In this document: piece after piece, positions 42,883 through 56,040 of the stretch
Position numbering within the stretch: the first letter of the stretch is position 1
How the letters are laid out: each line of letters opens with the position of its first letter
NCBI RefSeq assembly: GCF_000150275.1
Contig: NW_002060951.1
Span: 3,154,518 to 3,210,713, forward strand
Direction: 5' to 3'
From: Trichoplax adhaerens
Lineage: Eukaryota > Placozoa > Uniplacotomia > Trichoplacea > Trichoplacidae
Length of the DNA stretch: 56,196 nt
The notes under the pieces: model-generated
The model's input: only the letters and a program-made list of their open reading frames with translations
What the model was told of the DNA's origin: nothing
The model's database searches: none
Made by a program: the position numbers and the translations under genes

Positions 42883-44346
42883 CAGCCATATATGAGATTG
42901 AGAGAAGTGGTTACTAATATTTAATATTAATATTAGGTTTCCAGAATATATTATTAGTACTTGATAACAAGCATATCTAATCATTTGTCAGTTCTGTCAA
43001 TTAAACGCGATCATTGCTGTAAGGTACTATTGACAATTTAGCTAAACGATTTATTTTGGTACTGTATATATCGCTGCGGTAATGATATACCGTTTTACTG
43101 TTTAAATATACACGTGTACGAGTATATATTTTGAGAATTTAGTGGTTCATGGTAATCGATAAATTAATCAACAATGTGCTATGGATATTACCAATCGTTC
43201 TCTTCGATCTTTTGGATAAATAAAGTTAATTGATATCGTAGGAAATGTAACTGGCTTGATTACTTTATTAGATTTTGGAGAACGCTAGAAAATAGCGTGC
43301 ACGGCAGTTTTTATAGGCACTGCAAAAATTAGTTGTTTTCATTTGCCAGGAAAGTAATAAATTTAAGATAACGGAAACAGTTGCTGCAATCTCTGGAAAT
43401 GCCTAGATGGTGTCGCAAGTAATGCATGTTATTATTATTTTTGATTGATTTTAAATTAATTTAAAGATTTTGCCGTGAAACAGAGTCATTCAGTACCAAT
43501 TATACCATAGGTCATTCCTTATTGAGTACTGCTATAGTTCTCAATGTTTACGAAGCTAAAGCGGTTCCCCGGTTTTTAAGCCCCATCATACTTTTGCTCG
43601 GTTATAGATTTTTAATACATTTATGTAAAGTAATAACAAATTTAAAATGTAAGATCATTAAAAGCTGTGATCAAATAGTCGCAATGATTTAACGAAATAA
43701 AATACATCCAGTAGTGTTGTATTGATACAAAGACAAACGCATTTGCAAATCGGAAATTTATTACCAATTTTTACAAATTAAAGCATAAAATTCTACAACC
43801 AATACAAAAGATAAATTTGAGACCATAAAGCACTTGCCCATCCTTTCGCAAGCAATCTGTCATGGTCTCTAAGATATACAGTAAATATTTATATTCAACG
43901 TAAAGACATCTAGCAATTACTAAGTAGTACATAGGCCGTTCTTTCAGAAACAAATTGCTTGATTAGAATAAGTATTATGTCTGCATTAACGGTCAATTCG
44001 GTAAAATTAGTAGGATTTAAGCGTGTCACATCTCTTGCGTACTAGGGGATAGATTTAACTCATTTATTAAGACTATCCGTACGCCGTGCATACGTGCAGA
44101 TCGAAGGGTGTCAATACTACTAATAATTTTGCTATGGTATGATTGAAGCACGTTACTCTGTTGTTGTAGTAGCCGTCATTATTATCAATAGTTATATGAT
44201 ATTTAATAGAAAAAGCTTGTCTGTCCATTGAGTCTTAACAATTCGATATCACCTTAAAGCAAAATACATGCGACGACACAATCATATGGCATTTAACCGA
44301 TAATAATAACCACTCGAATAACAAATAAGTTTACTACCATCAAGCG
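42883..44346. other. KLHL2/EIF4E convergent intergenic
   Basis: AT-rich sequence between two 3' ends. No palindrome cluster and no supported gene. A minus-strand frame at 43771-43953 (60 codons) has no support. Confidence 0.6.
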
Positions 44347-46065
44347 CTAAATTTTATACATATGTCTAGCGGTTGATCCAGTCTTGTTTGATGTAGCGAC
44401 ATGACTCTGCAATTTTCAAGGGATTATAATTTAGCAAACAGTTTGAACTACGAAGTATCAGGAATAGAAGTCCCTGGAAGTACTACTAAAATTGCTGCAA
44501 TATAAATTACAGATTTGCGTTAGACAATTGTAGTATACCTCATATACGAGGGGCGGTTTATCATGAGCGGATCCTGGAAATAGTTTTTCTTTAAAAAGAC
44601 GCCTATTGCATATCGAATCACAAAAATAATCATTTATCAAATCAAATCATCAGAATAGTACTCTAATAAAGCAGAAAACAATCATAGTATACCCGATTCC
44701 AAGTATTCTGTCTTTATGAGTTGCATCTGTAGTCCAGATTGCTAACTTATCGGCTTTGCCTCTAATCTGGATGTAAGCTCCACAAATATCGTCACCGTTA
44801 TCACCGAACATTTCCCCAATAAGACAAAATAGCTACGAGCATAAGAATTGTGTTATTGCTAAGCTGAATATAAAGGTAAAGATTTTAATTAAGTTCAAAT
44901 TCAAAAAAACGGCAGCACAAATGTCCTGCGAATATTACAGTTTCAAGCCAAAGAGAATCTAAACTCTTTCGTCTATCCTTAGCTAGCTGTAGTAGCCATC
45001 TACCCCCTTTTTTATTTCGTTCATCTTCCCACATTGGTGAGATATTATCCTAAACGAATCAGTACGGGTAACATGTTAGATGAGATACCTAGGTTACGGC
45101 ATTGCAAATCAGCTAATAAGGTAATTAGAGTAAATTAGATAGCAAAGATTCAGTAGTATAACATGATATGTTTCGTATCTACCGTACTAACCAGTCGCTA
45201 CATGCAAATAAAATGTTTAAAATTCACATTGCTATAGTAACTATCTGTATGGGATTCACATATTGATAATTCTAAAGGACGCTCTAGATAATTTCCTTGG
45301 AAAGGCTATATGTACTCTCGAATATTAAGGGTTTTATCATCGTACCTTAAATAAGCAGTAATCACAACCAGCTTTCAGGTCGCTAGGCTTAACAACATGG
45401 TTAAAAAGTCTATCATGGAAATAAAGCCAACAATTTCATAATTTAATATAAGTTTTAGTGTATAGCTCGAGAAGTTATAAATTGAATTGCATTAGGACGA
45501 TTATAGAGCAACTAAACACGAAGCAATTGGCGACATATTGCTATAAAGCTAGTCACTATAGACTTCTTAGATAAGCCATGGACGGTATCGCACTTACGCC
45601 CAAAAGTCTTCTACCTATTTCAAATCGGTTAAAATAATTTTGTATAAGGAAAAAAATTAATTCGCGGTTGAGTAGTAGAGCAAAAAATACGTAGGTACAG
45701 TATATCGAATAATGGAAACTTGTAAAACTACACTTAAACATACATTATCAAAGGAGGCTATTTGCTTCATGTTGTCCTCCCAACTTTTATTTTTGTCGTA
45801 TTTAATATACCATAACTTCCACTGGTTTTGGAGCGGGTGCTTTGGTAGAAAACTGCCTTCAATGTTTTTTGCATCTTTATCTTTAACAACTTTATTTTCT
45901 GCTTGCTGTACCTATTGAACATGCATTGAAGAATGTATTTAATTTATACAAGCAGATCATGCTTTACAAATAAGGAACAGAAGGAATAACAGTGACAATT
46001 ATATATATATTCATTACCTCTTGAGTACTAGCTTCCTTTTCTAATTCCTGTGGCTCACATTCCAT
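44347..46065 (-). CDS. EIF4E: translation initiation factor eIF4E
   Basis: mRNA cap-binding subunit of eIF4F in the cytoplasm. Exons: 46018-46065 (ATG, MECEPQELEKEASTQE), 45744-45911, 45598-45614 (17 nt, VEDFW), 45346-45409, 44939-45049, 44693-44832, 44539-44602, 44347-44406 (stop TAG); all phases close, giving 223 residues (human 217). Cap-binding residues are present: W60 in NKSWEDN, W106 and E107 in SPMWEDE, R160, K162 and K165 in IRGKADK, W169. The eIF4G/4E-BP binding surface carries the expected VEDFWALFN tryptophan W77. The C-terminal SNKTGSTAR keeps a serine at the position phosphorylated by MNK in vertebrates. KHPLQNQWKLW and GCDYCLFK mark a class I eIF4E. The start ATG is chosen because it gives an N-terminus of usual length; the frame stays open upstream into the palindrome cluster. 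Head to head with STAMBP. Confidence 0.96.
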
Positions 46066-46080
46066 TTCAGATTCAATATG

Positions 46081-46684
46081 CAGTACTGTACCACCTACTG
46101 TACTTTGCAACGATCCAATAAACCTTCAAAAGATTCAATTTAGTGTTTCAACTACAGTGACACTGCTTCAACGTGAATTATATTTATACAGTAAGTATTA
46201 TTATAATTATAGTAGAGCAGTATTGTAGTGTAAAAATACTGCGCTGTACTGTACTTGGTGTACAACTGTATGCAAGTTCACACGTGCCGTGGTGCCAGCT
46301 GAGATTTCTTTTAATTTAAAAAGAAATGCTAAAACTTTTGCGAGGTTTAAGTGCCACTGTACCGCGTACAGTACAGTACTGTACCGATGAATTAATTGCC
46401 GCGATCCGTCGGCAAGTACTGTACTGTACAGTACAGTACTGTATAGTACGGTACGGTACATTCGGAGTGGCTGCTACAGTATACAGTTCTGTACTGTTTA
46501 CTGTACAGTACAGTACTACTGTACTGTAGTGTACGTACAGTACTGTATACTGTACTGTACATTACAGGCCGCATAGTACAGATTGGTGCAGCGTTGTGTT
46601 TCTTTCCTCTCTGAGAGGAAATCGCCGACTAGTGTACAGTACAGTATACTGTATACCGCTCTAAAGTACTGTACTGTACTGTAT
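46081..46684. repeat. GTACTGTAC palindrome cluster between EIF4E and STAMBP
   Basis: Sparse copies at 46081-46115 and 46243-46260, very dense at 46366-46684 with long perfect palindromes such as GTACTGTACAGTACAGTAC. It fills the 706-bp interval between the start codons of EIF4E (46065, minus) and STAMBP (46772, plus). Open frames of 60-84 codons here (46207-46574) merely translate the repeat as TVQYCT or CTVLYST. Confidence 0.82.
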
Positions 46685-46771
46685 CTAGACAGTTGTGGAT
46701 CAAGGGTTTATAAATAGTTCACAACAGCCTTCGTACTTTACATTTACCGTCATCCTGTAAGCAGATCTAAA

Positions 46772-49700
46772 ATGATGTCATCAGAATCGGCAACTCCTCC
46801 AGCTGAGCGTTTGCAGTCTCTGTCTGCTGTTGGAGCTTCTGTTGAGATAAAAAAAGATATTTCCCCTATAAAATATTTTAGGAGCGGTATTCAAATGGAG
46901 AAAGTGGTATGTGTAATGTCATATACTGCGATATAATATTGTAGTAGTAATTATTTCTGGTATTTTATAACAGTGCCACTAAATAACATTTCATTTGAAT
47001 GAAGTCCATTGTACTGAGCATTTTATTATTGTGGATGAAGCTGCAAATACGGCATGTACTTTACTGTGCCGATTGTGATTTACGACTGCTATTGAGTTAC
47101 GACCGATAAACATAGTACAATATCAATCTGAAGATGTTGGGATATTAGCGCCGTTTTACTACATCTACAATTAATAGTCAAAGTTATTCATTACTGCCTT
47201 GGATTGTTAAATATCATATATTTTTCGATTAGTAAACTAGTGCGCACGCTTCGCGCTACTGACGTTATGAAAAACTAAAAATCATCGTAGGTACAGCAAA
47301 TATGATTTCTGTAATAAATAAAATAGAATTCGTGATTAAAAATAGTATACTACTACAGTACTCGTACTACTGTAAGCTCAATGGAGTAAAATGTTACACA
47401 GTACAGCTAAAAATTATAAGTAATAAAATGCAGTACGAGTATATGCCGTATTTACTATTAGCCTTACCCACACACGATGTTGTGCGAAAGAGACTTCTGA
47501 TCGTATTAATCATTAATTGATATTAGTTTTAGAACACTGTCATACCTGTTAGTATACAGTACTCTAAATTATAACCAGCATGTAACTGGCCGTTGGCTAT
47601 ACTGTTCTGATTACAAATTTCGGTAGTATTAGCTGCTGATCTTTTCGCGATGATTGATATGCAAGTTACAGTTTGTAATATTAACAAGAAGTTTAGCTGT
47701 TGTTAAGGTTGATTATTTGATTATGTTATTGCTCATTTAATTGATTACAGTAATTAAGCATATTTTAAGAGGAAATCGACTTATGGGTTAGCGCCAAGGT
47801 CAGCAAGTAGGCCTTTGAGTGAGTAATATGGAGTGACAATAGGTCACTTGAGGACTAAGTTCATTTATGAGTTTCCCTGCCCTTCACTTAGCGTTTGTTA
47901 TGCTAATTATATATATTTTATTGACTATCACGAAGTATCAGAATGGAATGTTGCGATAGTCCTGTAATTTGAAATACTATATCTACATTTTAAATTTTAT
48001 CTATGGTTTGTTAGGCTAGAGCCTATGCTAAGGAAGGTGACTTAGAAAGAGCTTACAAAATACTGCATAGGTTTATCACGTAAGATGTTGTATTTATATA
48101 CTAAAATGTAAAGTACTGTGGATGTATTGTCTTATCGCAGTATTAGCGTTAACATTTCTATATGTTTATGTAGATTATTTATTGAAAAATTACCGAAACA
48201 TCCGTTATACAAAAAAGCTGAAGCATCTAGGATGAAGGAATATTCAAAAGTAATGTTTAAGTACGGATTTCGGATTAAGTGCTATGGAATTAGCTACTTT
48301 AGGTTTACTCATTAATACCAGAGGGTGCGATATAAGTATAAGTATATTTTATCACAATGATATAAGGAGGTCGGTTACCGAAATTCGTAAATTCTAATCT
48401 TAGAAAATTCACGGGGCATTGGATTTGGCATCAGATATAAAACAGCGTCTTTCAGATCAGTATGCTACGGAGTATCAGTCATTTTTGGTAAATATTTTGA
48501 TGCAATAGTTGGTACTTATATTTGCTTTCAAGTTTAATTAATATCTTTCTTTTTTATTTGTGGTATTCAGGAAAGACAGAAAAGAAATGAGATTGCAAAA
48601 TTAGCTGAAGCTCAAAGCAAACAAGAGGAATGCAAAGATTATAATTTGAAGTCTGTTACCATGGATCCTGTAACGGATGATAGCCAGTCTGCTTTGATGG
48701 TTATTGAGGAGCAACATCCTGAAGTAGGCGCATTACGACGGTTACACTGTGATACTGTCTATTAATTTATGATTTTGCTATTAGAAGAGGCACGCAGTTC
48801 AACCGTAACTTTTGTATAGATGGTCGAAATTAACCTGAGTCGTCTTTCTGACATATTTGCACTCTCTATTTAGGATTCTATGAGCGATTACTGCAAACCA
48901 AAGCAGAATTATGAATCGTCCAGCAGCATGTAAACTAAAGAAATTAATCTTACCGAAATTATTCTGTATAAATTTATTTTTAATAAGCGATATTTAGTTA
49001 ATTTACCTATCACTTAATTTTTATCACAATAACAAATATATAGCGATTCATCGAATTATATACTCGAGCAGAGGAAGCCTTCAGTGGATAGATCATTAAA
49101 GCCTGCAACAAATATTAACGAGATAGGTCCTTATCTTTCCAATAAACATTCTTTATAGTCGTTTTTAAAGAAAATGGTTGTACTAAATGATAAGAAACAT
49201 CATTATTTCACAGATTTACGGTAAAGTAATACTCTGCATCGTTTATGTTTACAGTGTCTCCGACTCTGGATGGGCTGAGGTGTGTTAAAATTCCTGAACG
49301 TCTGCCTGAATATTTCTTAGCTGTGGTACAAAAAAATACTGCTTCTAACATTGAGACTTGCGGAATATTGAGCGGCCATTTGGTAATTTTTAAAATTAAT
49401 AATAGATGGGTTTGTGATAGTTGTTACTTTGTGGCAAATATTAACCCTGTAACGTTCAAATTAAATGGGATAAACAATGCTAGATGAAGGAGGTGTTTCA
49501 AGTAACTCACGTGATAATACCAAAGCAGCACGGAACCGCAGACAGTTGCACAACTGAGGAAGAGGAAGAAATTTTCGATTATCAAGACAGTAGAGATTTA
49601 GTCACTCTTGGTTGGATTCACGTTAGTTTAAGTTATTTTAACATTTTGCTAATGAAATGAATTAAGTATCTGCAACATAAGGAGAGAATATCAAGCTTTA

Positions 49701-50324
49701 ATTTAAATTCATTTTATTCTTGCTCTTTAAGTAGCAATAATCACTTAGGTCGGCTTAAACACTAATCTAGGTGATAGCTACAGAAAAGATGATAGGCTCT
49801 TGTGATAACTGATGGGGTATTAAAACTTACCTTTCGACAGTAAAGAGATAAAATTGATGCTTTTTTGTTAAATAGACTCACCCATCCCAAACTAGCTTTC
49901 TATCAAGCGTCGATCTACATACTCAATATTCATACCAAATAATGATGCCAGAGGCCATAGCTATTGTCTGTGCTCCAAGATATAATCAGTAGGCACTACT
50001 ACAGATAGCATCATTGTATTAACGGTAGTCATAGTTAGATGGCTTCACACCAGACTTGATATATTGTAATTCTTCAGGACAGGGTACTTTACTTTAACAA
50101 GAGATGATGGTCTAGATATCATTGGAAATTGTAAAGAAGTCGGATTTCACCCACATCCAAGTCATCCAATACTATTTGAGGTTGGTTTGAATATTTAAAA
50201 TATTTGCCCTTGAATGCATTTTTGGCAATAATTTAATACGCAGCAATTTCAAATGTAGGAATGTAAACATATCTGCCTTGATTCTACACATGAAGTACAA
50301 CTTGTTGACCTTAGGAGCACCTAG
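46772..50324 (+). CDS. STAMBP: STAM-binding protein, JAMM deubiquitinase (AMSH)
   Basis: Zinc metalloprotease that trims Lys63-linked ubiquitin chains from cargo on endosomes with the ESCRT-0 protein STAM. Exons: 46772-46906 (ATG ATG), 48015-48070, 48174-48249, 48404-48487, 48571-48723, 48874-48929, 49044-49126, 49255-49382, 49484-49621, 49876-49988, 50078-50180, 50259-50324 (stop TAG); all phases close, 396 residues (human 424). N-terminal MIT-like helices 1-117: [52 protein letters not shown]. Then a lysine-rich coiled coil and linker ([12 protein letters not shown]), and the JAMM domain about 220-396: E248 in [10 protein letters not shown]303-x-H305 and D316 in [17 protein letters not shown], plus the chain-specific insert residues VTHVIIPKQ and GFHPHPSHP. 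All metal ligands are intact. This is the gene nearest the telomere, 5.7 kb away. Confidence 0.96.
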
Positions 50325-50738
50325 ACTAGAAGATAGTGATATGGGTTTTAGATGGAAATCGTTATAGTAAATTCTTTTTTACGAAAGCTGGCAAACACTG
50401 CATCGTCAAAAGTTGCCTAACATCGATGATTATTAGAATGTGTATATTGTGAGGGTGTGGCGCTAAGTGATGATATACCGTCTGCAAAATACAAAGTATG
50501 AGATTTATTAGAGTATGGCCAATTTTATTTGAGCTGTCACGAACTACGGTACTACAAATATAAGTATTGATAGACTTTCAGTTTGCAATAGCAAGCACAT
50601 GGTACACCAACGAGGTTACAAGATCTCGTGCTAATAATGAGCTCGCAGAAAGTAACGTAGAACTGTGATTGGAATTTACCAACTAGAGACTTACTGTCTC
50701 CCTGTTGAGAATTTTAGTCTCAATTCCTAATTTAAAAT

Positions 50739-52250
50739 TCAGATGATAGTAAATTTGTACTGTACAGTATTATGTATTTCCAGTAAGGATTTACAACTTT
50801 CTCGAGAGTCTACATTTGAAAAGCGATTATAAATGTTTAATGGCACCTCGTAATAAATATTGATATCGATGTTAACTGAACTTGTTTGAAGTGTAAAGGT
50901 TTTTCTAGTTAGTACTCCAGACAGAAGATGCCTTATAATTTTGACGTCAGCAGAACTTAATGGTAAAGTAATTATTCTACTTTTGACGGTTATAGAGCTA
51001 ATACAGTAATCCTGATCATTTAAAGGTTTTCTGGTATTTCCTACTATTAACACTCTTTCGCTACATTTCGGTTACAACTCGATATATTGGTGTGTAGTAC
51101 CGTACTTTACAACATTGTACTATAAGTGCAGTGGAATGACGGAATACATCACATTTTTGATATTGCAGTCTGTATCACTACATACTATACAGTATATTGT
51201 AAAACAAAAGTTGCGATATTCTGTCTATACATGCATACTGAGTTGAAAGTAGATGAATAGAAATACTATTCGGTACTTTCATTAAATAGCCACAATTAGC
51301 ATGATTTACCGTGAATATCTTACGCCAAGGCAAGTGCAGATAATATATAATTATAATAAGAGAATTTACTACTGGTTGCTTCAGCAGAGCAATAAGGTTC
51401 TTAAGTAATACTATACTGCACTCCCAGTGTTACAGGTTTATCCTAACAGTGAGTATAGTACCTAACGCACAGAATCCTACCATTAAAAAATGCCCTATGT
51501 CATGGAAGAATCAATGATGTAAAAAGTTTTAGTCTTCATTAAACGTTTGAAACGGCCAAGGATATCGTATCTCAAGTCAACCTTACTACGACATGTAACC
51601 GTCCCTAAGCCAGACATTAGATTAAAGGTAAAATTTAAAATACTACGGCTTTTCTCGTGACCAACTGTGCAAATAGCATTCTCAACTTATAGATCACTTG
51701 GTGGTACTACAGAAACTTCTAATACTGCTAGTAAAAAATTGTAGAAAAGAATAAGATTTATAGTAATCATGGAGCAGTAGATTTTAAACTTACTGTAATC
51801 ACGATAACTCTTTCGATCCAACGAAACTGGTGACCAGAATCAGCTATTTTTAATCGTGTTTTTATATTAAATAATCAAATATCAACCAATAAAACGATTA
51901 TGAGAAAAGTATACTGTCGCTATAATGATCAATAGATTAACACTTTGCTAAAGATATTAATACAAAATGCGAAAATTTACAGCATCGACTAAGGAAAGTA
52001 TCAGTAAAAAATTTAAAATGTTTATTAACGATAGAGGTACAGCTGGATATCGGAGAGGTGGCTAGTTTGTATGGTATAAAAATACTTACTACTATGCTAT
52101 AGATTATAAATATTATTAGACTTTCCGTAACAGAAGTGTGGGTATCTTGCTTCCGTATAACTAACTCATCTTCTCGAATTCTTTACTACTCCGATACAAA
52201 GGTGCCAAACTGTATCACCTTTCCTATACTATGCAGAGTTGTCAGTGGTA
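50739..52250 (-). CDS. possible arrestin-fold (VPS26C-like) gene, partial
   Basis: A last-exon candidate, about 50739-51065, opens after acceptor TGTAG and reads about 105 codons to TGA. Its SITVKSRIITLPL, LTRKTFTLQTSSVNID and NIYYEVPL alternate like the C-terminal beta sandwich of arrestin-type proteins and loosely follow the end of VPS26C. Upstream minus-strand segments with splice sites at 51513-51620 (VDLRYDILGRFKR), 51792-51853 (DSGHQFRWIERVIVIT, donor GTAAGT), about 52128-52187 (IREDELVIRKQDTHTSVTE) and about 52192-52228 (GDTVWHLC) would suit the N-terminal half. The 52128 and 51792 segments join in phase; the others do not yet. I infer a beta-rich gene here but the identification is weak, and it could be a decayed copy. 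Confidence 0.3.
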
Positions 52251-53245
52251 TCTTAGCTTTAGAATTAAAATTGAACTAATCATAAAGTAGTCTTAAGCTG
52301 CTACAACTGATTAAAAAAGTTAAGATAGATTCTACCAGTGATTCTAAATCGATTCTCTCTAATTAAAGTGCAAATTTTATTATATAGACAAAAAGATTCT
52401 ATCAGTATAATTAACGTACATCGTATACGCTTATACGTTTTATATCGGTTAAATTATACCTTGCAATACAAAATCGTAATACTTAAAAAAAATTAAGATT
52501 ATGTAACAATGATAAATCATAACTTGGATAAAGATTACGATTCGATTTTATGTTGAAGAAAAATATTCAAATGCTTTGAAAGCGGTATCAATTTATTTTT
52601 TACCGCATAACCGCGGCTAAGTAGATTCAGTAGCCATCTAATAATTCTAGTATGTGGTACTTTGCTATTATGCGTACACTTATGATGTTCGGTTGTATCA
52701 AAGTTCAAATAAAAAAAAACAGTTCAAACTAGATCTAACCATGCACGGTGTCCTAAAGTATGCTTAGTGTACAATCGTAAAAGTAATTACTATTGCGCTC
52801 AATGACTCAAGTCTTATGAATCAACGGTAATTCAACAGTTATTTATGATATCATGATTATGTTAATTATTTATTTTTCTGATATCAGAGCAAGTTCCATT
52901 TTGGAGTTATTTTTTAATGGCATACTTCGTATTAAATCATATTTTAATAACCTGCAAAGTTAATAGGGTATACAGAGAGATCCTAATGTAAGATACAGTT
53001 TTATGAGTACTTATACTTTATTTAGTTGCAGTCTAATCTTTAGAATGAATCATGTATTAAAATTCCGTAAGATGTTACAGTATAAGGTTAAACTGATAGT
53101 TTAATTATTATGAAATCGAGCATCTTTTGATCCGTACGGCGTATCTTAAATATTAAGAGTCAGGTTAAAACATTTGCAACGTAGTAAATTCTTAGCGATC
53201 ACTAAAGCTAGCTCATACAGTAATATGTAATTATAATAGTTGATT
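52251..53245. other. subtelomeric intergenic
   Basis: AT-rich, no supported gene or repeat family seen. Confidence 0.5.
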
Positions 53246-53841
53246 TGGCTAAAGGATAGAATAGCGGCAAACTTGTGGTGTTTATGTGGAAAATACTACT
53301 CGATTGCTATATCGCTATCGAAATGCCGCGTGAACATATTACGCAAATTGAACACTTAGTATTTAGGATAGTAATAAATAACGAGATTTTGTAGGTACCG
53401 TAGTTGCCTTTTAGTCGCACATTAGGAAACATTAAGTTACGTTGAAGAAAATCTATCTTTGATTACTGCAGTAATTAAATCAAGCGATTAATATTAGTGC
53501 AACATCATCTTTTTGCCATTGTTTTAAAATCGCCTAACGAACCTGGCTAAAGGATAGAACAGCGGCAAACTCGTGATGTTTATGTGGAAAATACTACTCG
53601 ATTGCTATATCGCTAGCGAAATACCGCATGAACATATTGCGCTAATTGAACATTCAGTATTTGGGATAGTAATAAATAACGAGATATTGTAGGTACCGTA
53701 GTTGTCTTTTAGTCGTACATTAGGAAACATTAACGTACGTTAAAGAAATCTATCTTTGATTACTGCTGTAATTAAATGAAGTGATTAATATTAGTGCAAC
53801 ATCATCTTTTTGCCGTAGTTTTAAAATCACCTAATGGATCC
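53246..53841. repeat. 298-bp tandem direct duplication
   Basis: TGGCTAAAGGATAGAA starts at 53246 and TGGCTAAAGGATAGAA/C again at 53544. The two 298-bp copies follow each other without a spacer and agree at about nine of ten positions, with substitutions and single-base indels. They end in TTTTAAAATCGCCTAACGAA and TTTTAAAATCACCTAATGGA. Neither copy has a long open frame. Confidence 0.9.
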
Positions 53842-55073
53842 TTCTGATACAGATATACGGGTATATGCCATACACGTAAATCACCGCAGTATGTTCGCCA
53901 GAGTCGAAGGCAGGATATGCTGTGCAGTATAGTACGTAAGTTGATGTTTACAGTACGCTGAGTTTGTTTATTGCCTATGACATGAAATCTAGAATTTATT
54001 CTTTATTACTCTTTCACGCGCCGAAACTTCCTTGAAATATTTATACTTCCTGCATACGAGCGTCATAAGGTAATGGGACTCTAGTATTTTCCGGTGTACT
54101 GGATCTTGCGCAAGGTCTCGGTTAAAGTAATTTTCAAGTTAGTTAAAAATCATTAGGAAGTGGTAATTATATTGTTTATAATACATATATTTTGCTAGTA
54201 AATTTTAAGTAACGGTACTTTACTTAATTGTTAGGATACTAATATGTATACTCTTAGAGACATCGTCTTTCATGCTGGATAGCATTTATACGTGCTTATG
54301 TACTGCTCAATACTACATAAGCAAGTAGTTATGATGTACTGTACGTTTTTAATACCAGATAATGCTTCTAATAGAACTACCTGCAAGTTTAACCGCTCCG
54401 ATTTACGTCGTAACTATGATCTAGTGATAAATGGGAGTGTCTATGTAAAATTCATTACCATCTATTGTTAATAGATAGATTGAACGCGCACTTCATCAAG
54501 GCAACGAAAATCGAGTATAATCTTAGCCAGTATTCTTATGAATTACGTGGCGTACTATAAAGCCTTAATGTATAATCGTAAAAACGAAAGTAAATTTTAC
54601 TACAGCAATACTTAAGTATGTTCTATTTGATTAACTTGTGCTGCTTTTTAGATTCATGCACAAATGCAACTATGGTTATTGTTGATGACTGCTGTAGCGC
54701 AAAATGTAGTGTAGGCGATGGCTGCAGAAATCACACTGTATTAACTTCGTAGGCGAGCAAAGTACGGTATAGGAGACTGCAACATAATTTACATTGTAAC
54801 TACTGCATACCTCCTGCAAGTATTGCGATTAATTATGCACACACAAATACTGTGATTATGAAAAATGCTCTACTGTACTATGATGGTACAGAAATGATAC
54901 TTAATATGTGTTGTTCATTATATCAATATATATGATACCATATAGCGCACATTAACTTCGTCAGCTACGTCTTCATGTAACGCAGTATAGAAGAATAAAG
55001 TAACCTGGTATTTCCACCCTCGTGTTTGATTTTTCCTTGGGTGACATTAATAGTTATTTCGGAGTAATATCAA
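53842..55073. other. subtelomeric intergenic
   Basis: No supported gene. Scattered short GTAC-containing motifs only (GTACTGTACG near 54335). Confidence 0.5.
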
Positions 55074-55480
55074 ATGGCTACTTCAGAGAAGGCCACAGAT
55101 CCTAAAATGGATGTTACTGAGATAAGGTACGGCATTACCTCTAATGATTGGAAAGCTTATTCGAATGTTTTCGAGCAATAATGTGCGACGTCAATATTAC
55201 GACAAATTTTCAGTATGCTCGTTATTTGGTTGCATTAGCCTTCGTGCTATAAGATTCTGATAAATCTAGCACAATCAGGTTGCCTGACGTAAAGCTAATG
55301 GAAATTAACGAAATTTTAAGCACGGATTTTGAACTAACACATCCCATGGATGCTAAACGATACTATTTATTTACGGCCAAACAAAAAGAAAATGAATCTC
55401 TACAAAACTTCGTCGCTCACGTCCAGCAAATTGCCTCCACCTGTAAATTTGCGTCCAACACGCTAATATTCCATTACTAG
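55074..55480 (+). pseudogene. broken retrotransposon gag fragment
   Basis: An ATG frame from 55074 stops at 55179-55181. After about 100 bases, a second frame at about 55280-55480 reads into a pattern typical of LTR-retrotransposon Gag: a hydrophobic L..F segment followed by RYYLFTAKQKENESLQNFV and IASTCKF. It is closed by TAG at 55478. No zinc knuckle, protease, reverse transcriptase or long terminal repeat is visible, so this is a truncated, frame-broken relic. Domesticated gag genes exist but the internal stop argues against one here. Confidence 0.7.
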
Positions 55481-55561
55481 GAACTACTCGAAAAAAGTTC
55501 ATGACATAAAAATGAAAAAAGAGAGGGGCTGGAAACAAACTTACAGTACAAACAATGCGGA

Positions 55562-55577
55562 GGGGGGGGGGGGGGGG
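55562..55577 (+). repeat. G16 homopolymer
   Basis: Sixteen consecutive G just after the gag relic; may be real or a sequencing or assembly artefact. Confidence 0.9.
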
Positions 55578-55739
55578 TAATATTTTTTGAACTTACTACA
55601 ATACGTAGGACTACCGTGAAGCGGTTGTTAATAGAGTAAAAGAATTAGTATTTGAACGAGCTACAGTATAGCGAACGAACTTACAACATCTCAAACGCAG
55701 GCCACATCGATGACAACTCCAGAAAATTACGTAATAAAG

Positions 55740-56010
55740 CATGGTAATAAAATTTCAAAAATTAGCTGCAATTGCGTAAAAATGACGATTAAAGCGAAAA
55801 TAAGGAATCACTGAGTTAAGTTCGGCAAAGTGACGAATATATCTGCAATTACGTAAGTTGAGGATTAAAGTAGAAATAAACGGTAGTTGAATTAGGTTCA
55901 GTAAGATGACGAAATTAGCTAGAATTGTACGCTAAATTGACGGTTAATGCAAAAATAAGGAATCATCAAGTTAAATTTGCCAATTCTGAATATACTACTA
56001 AATATTCAAA
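55740..56010 (+). repeat. subtelomeric tandem repeat, unit about 76-77 bp
   Basis: Landmark CTGCAATTGCGTAAAAATGACG at 55766 recurs as CTGCAATTACGTAAGTTGAGG at about 55843 and TAGAATTGTACGC at about 55919. Each is followed by ATTAAAGCGAAAATAAGGAATC-like and AGTTAAGTTCGGCAAAGTGACG-like sequence. This is at least three degenerate units immediately internal to the telomere. Confidence 0.8.
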
Positions 56011-56040
56011 TAACAAGTCAAGATGCAAATGTTCTGTAAT

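Noticed and set aside
46207-46574. Three open frames of 60-84 codons
   Set aside because: They translate the GTACTGTAC palindrome repeat and have no protein character.
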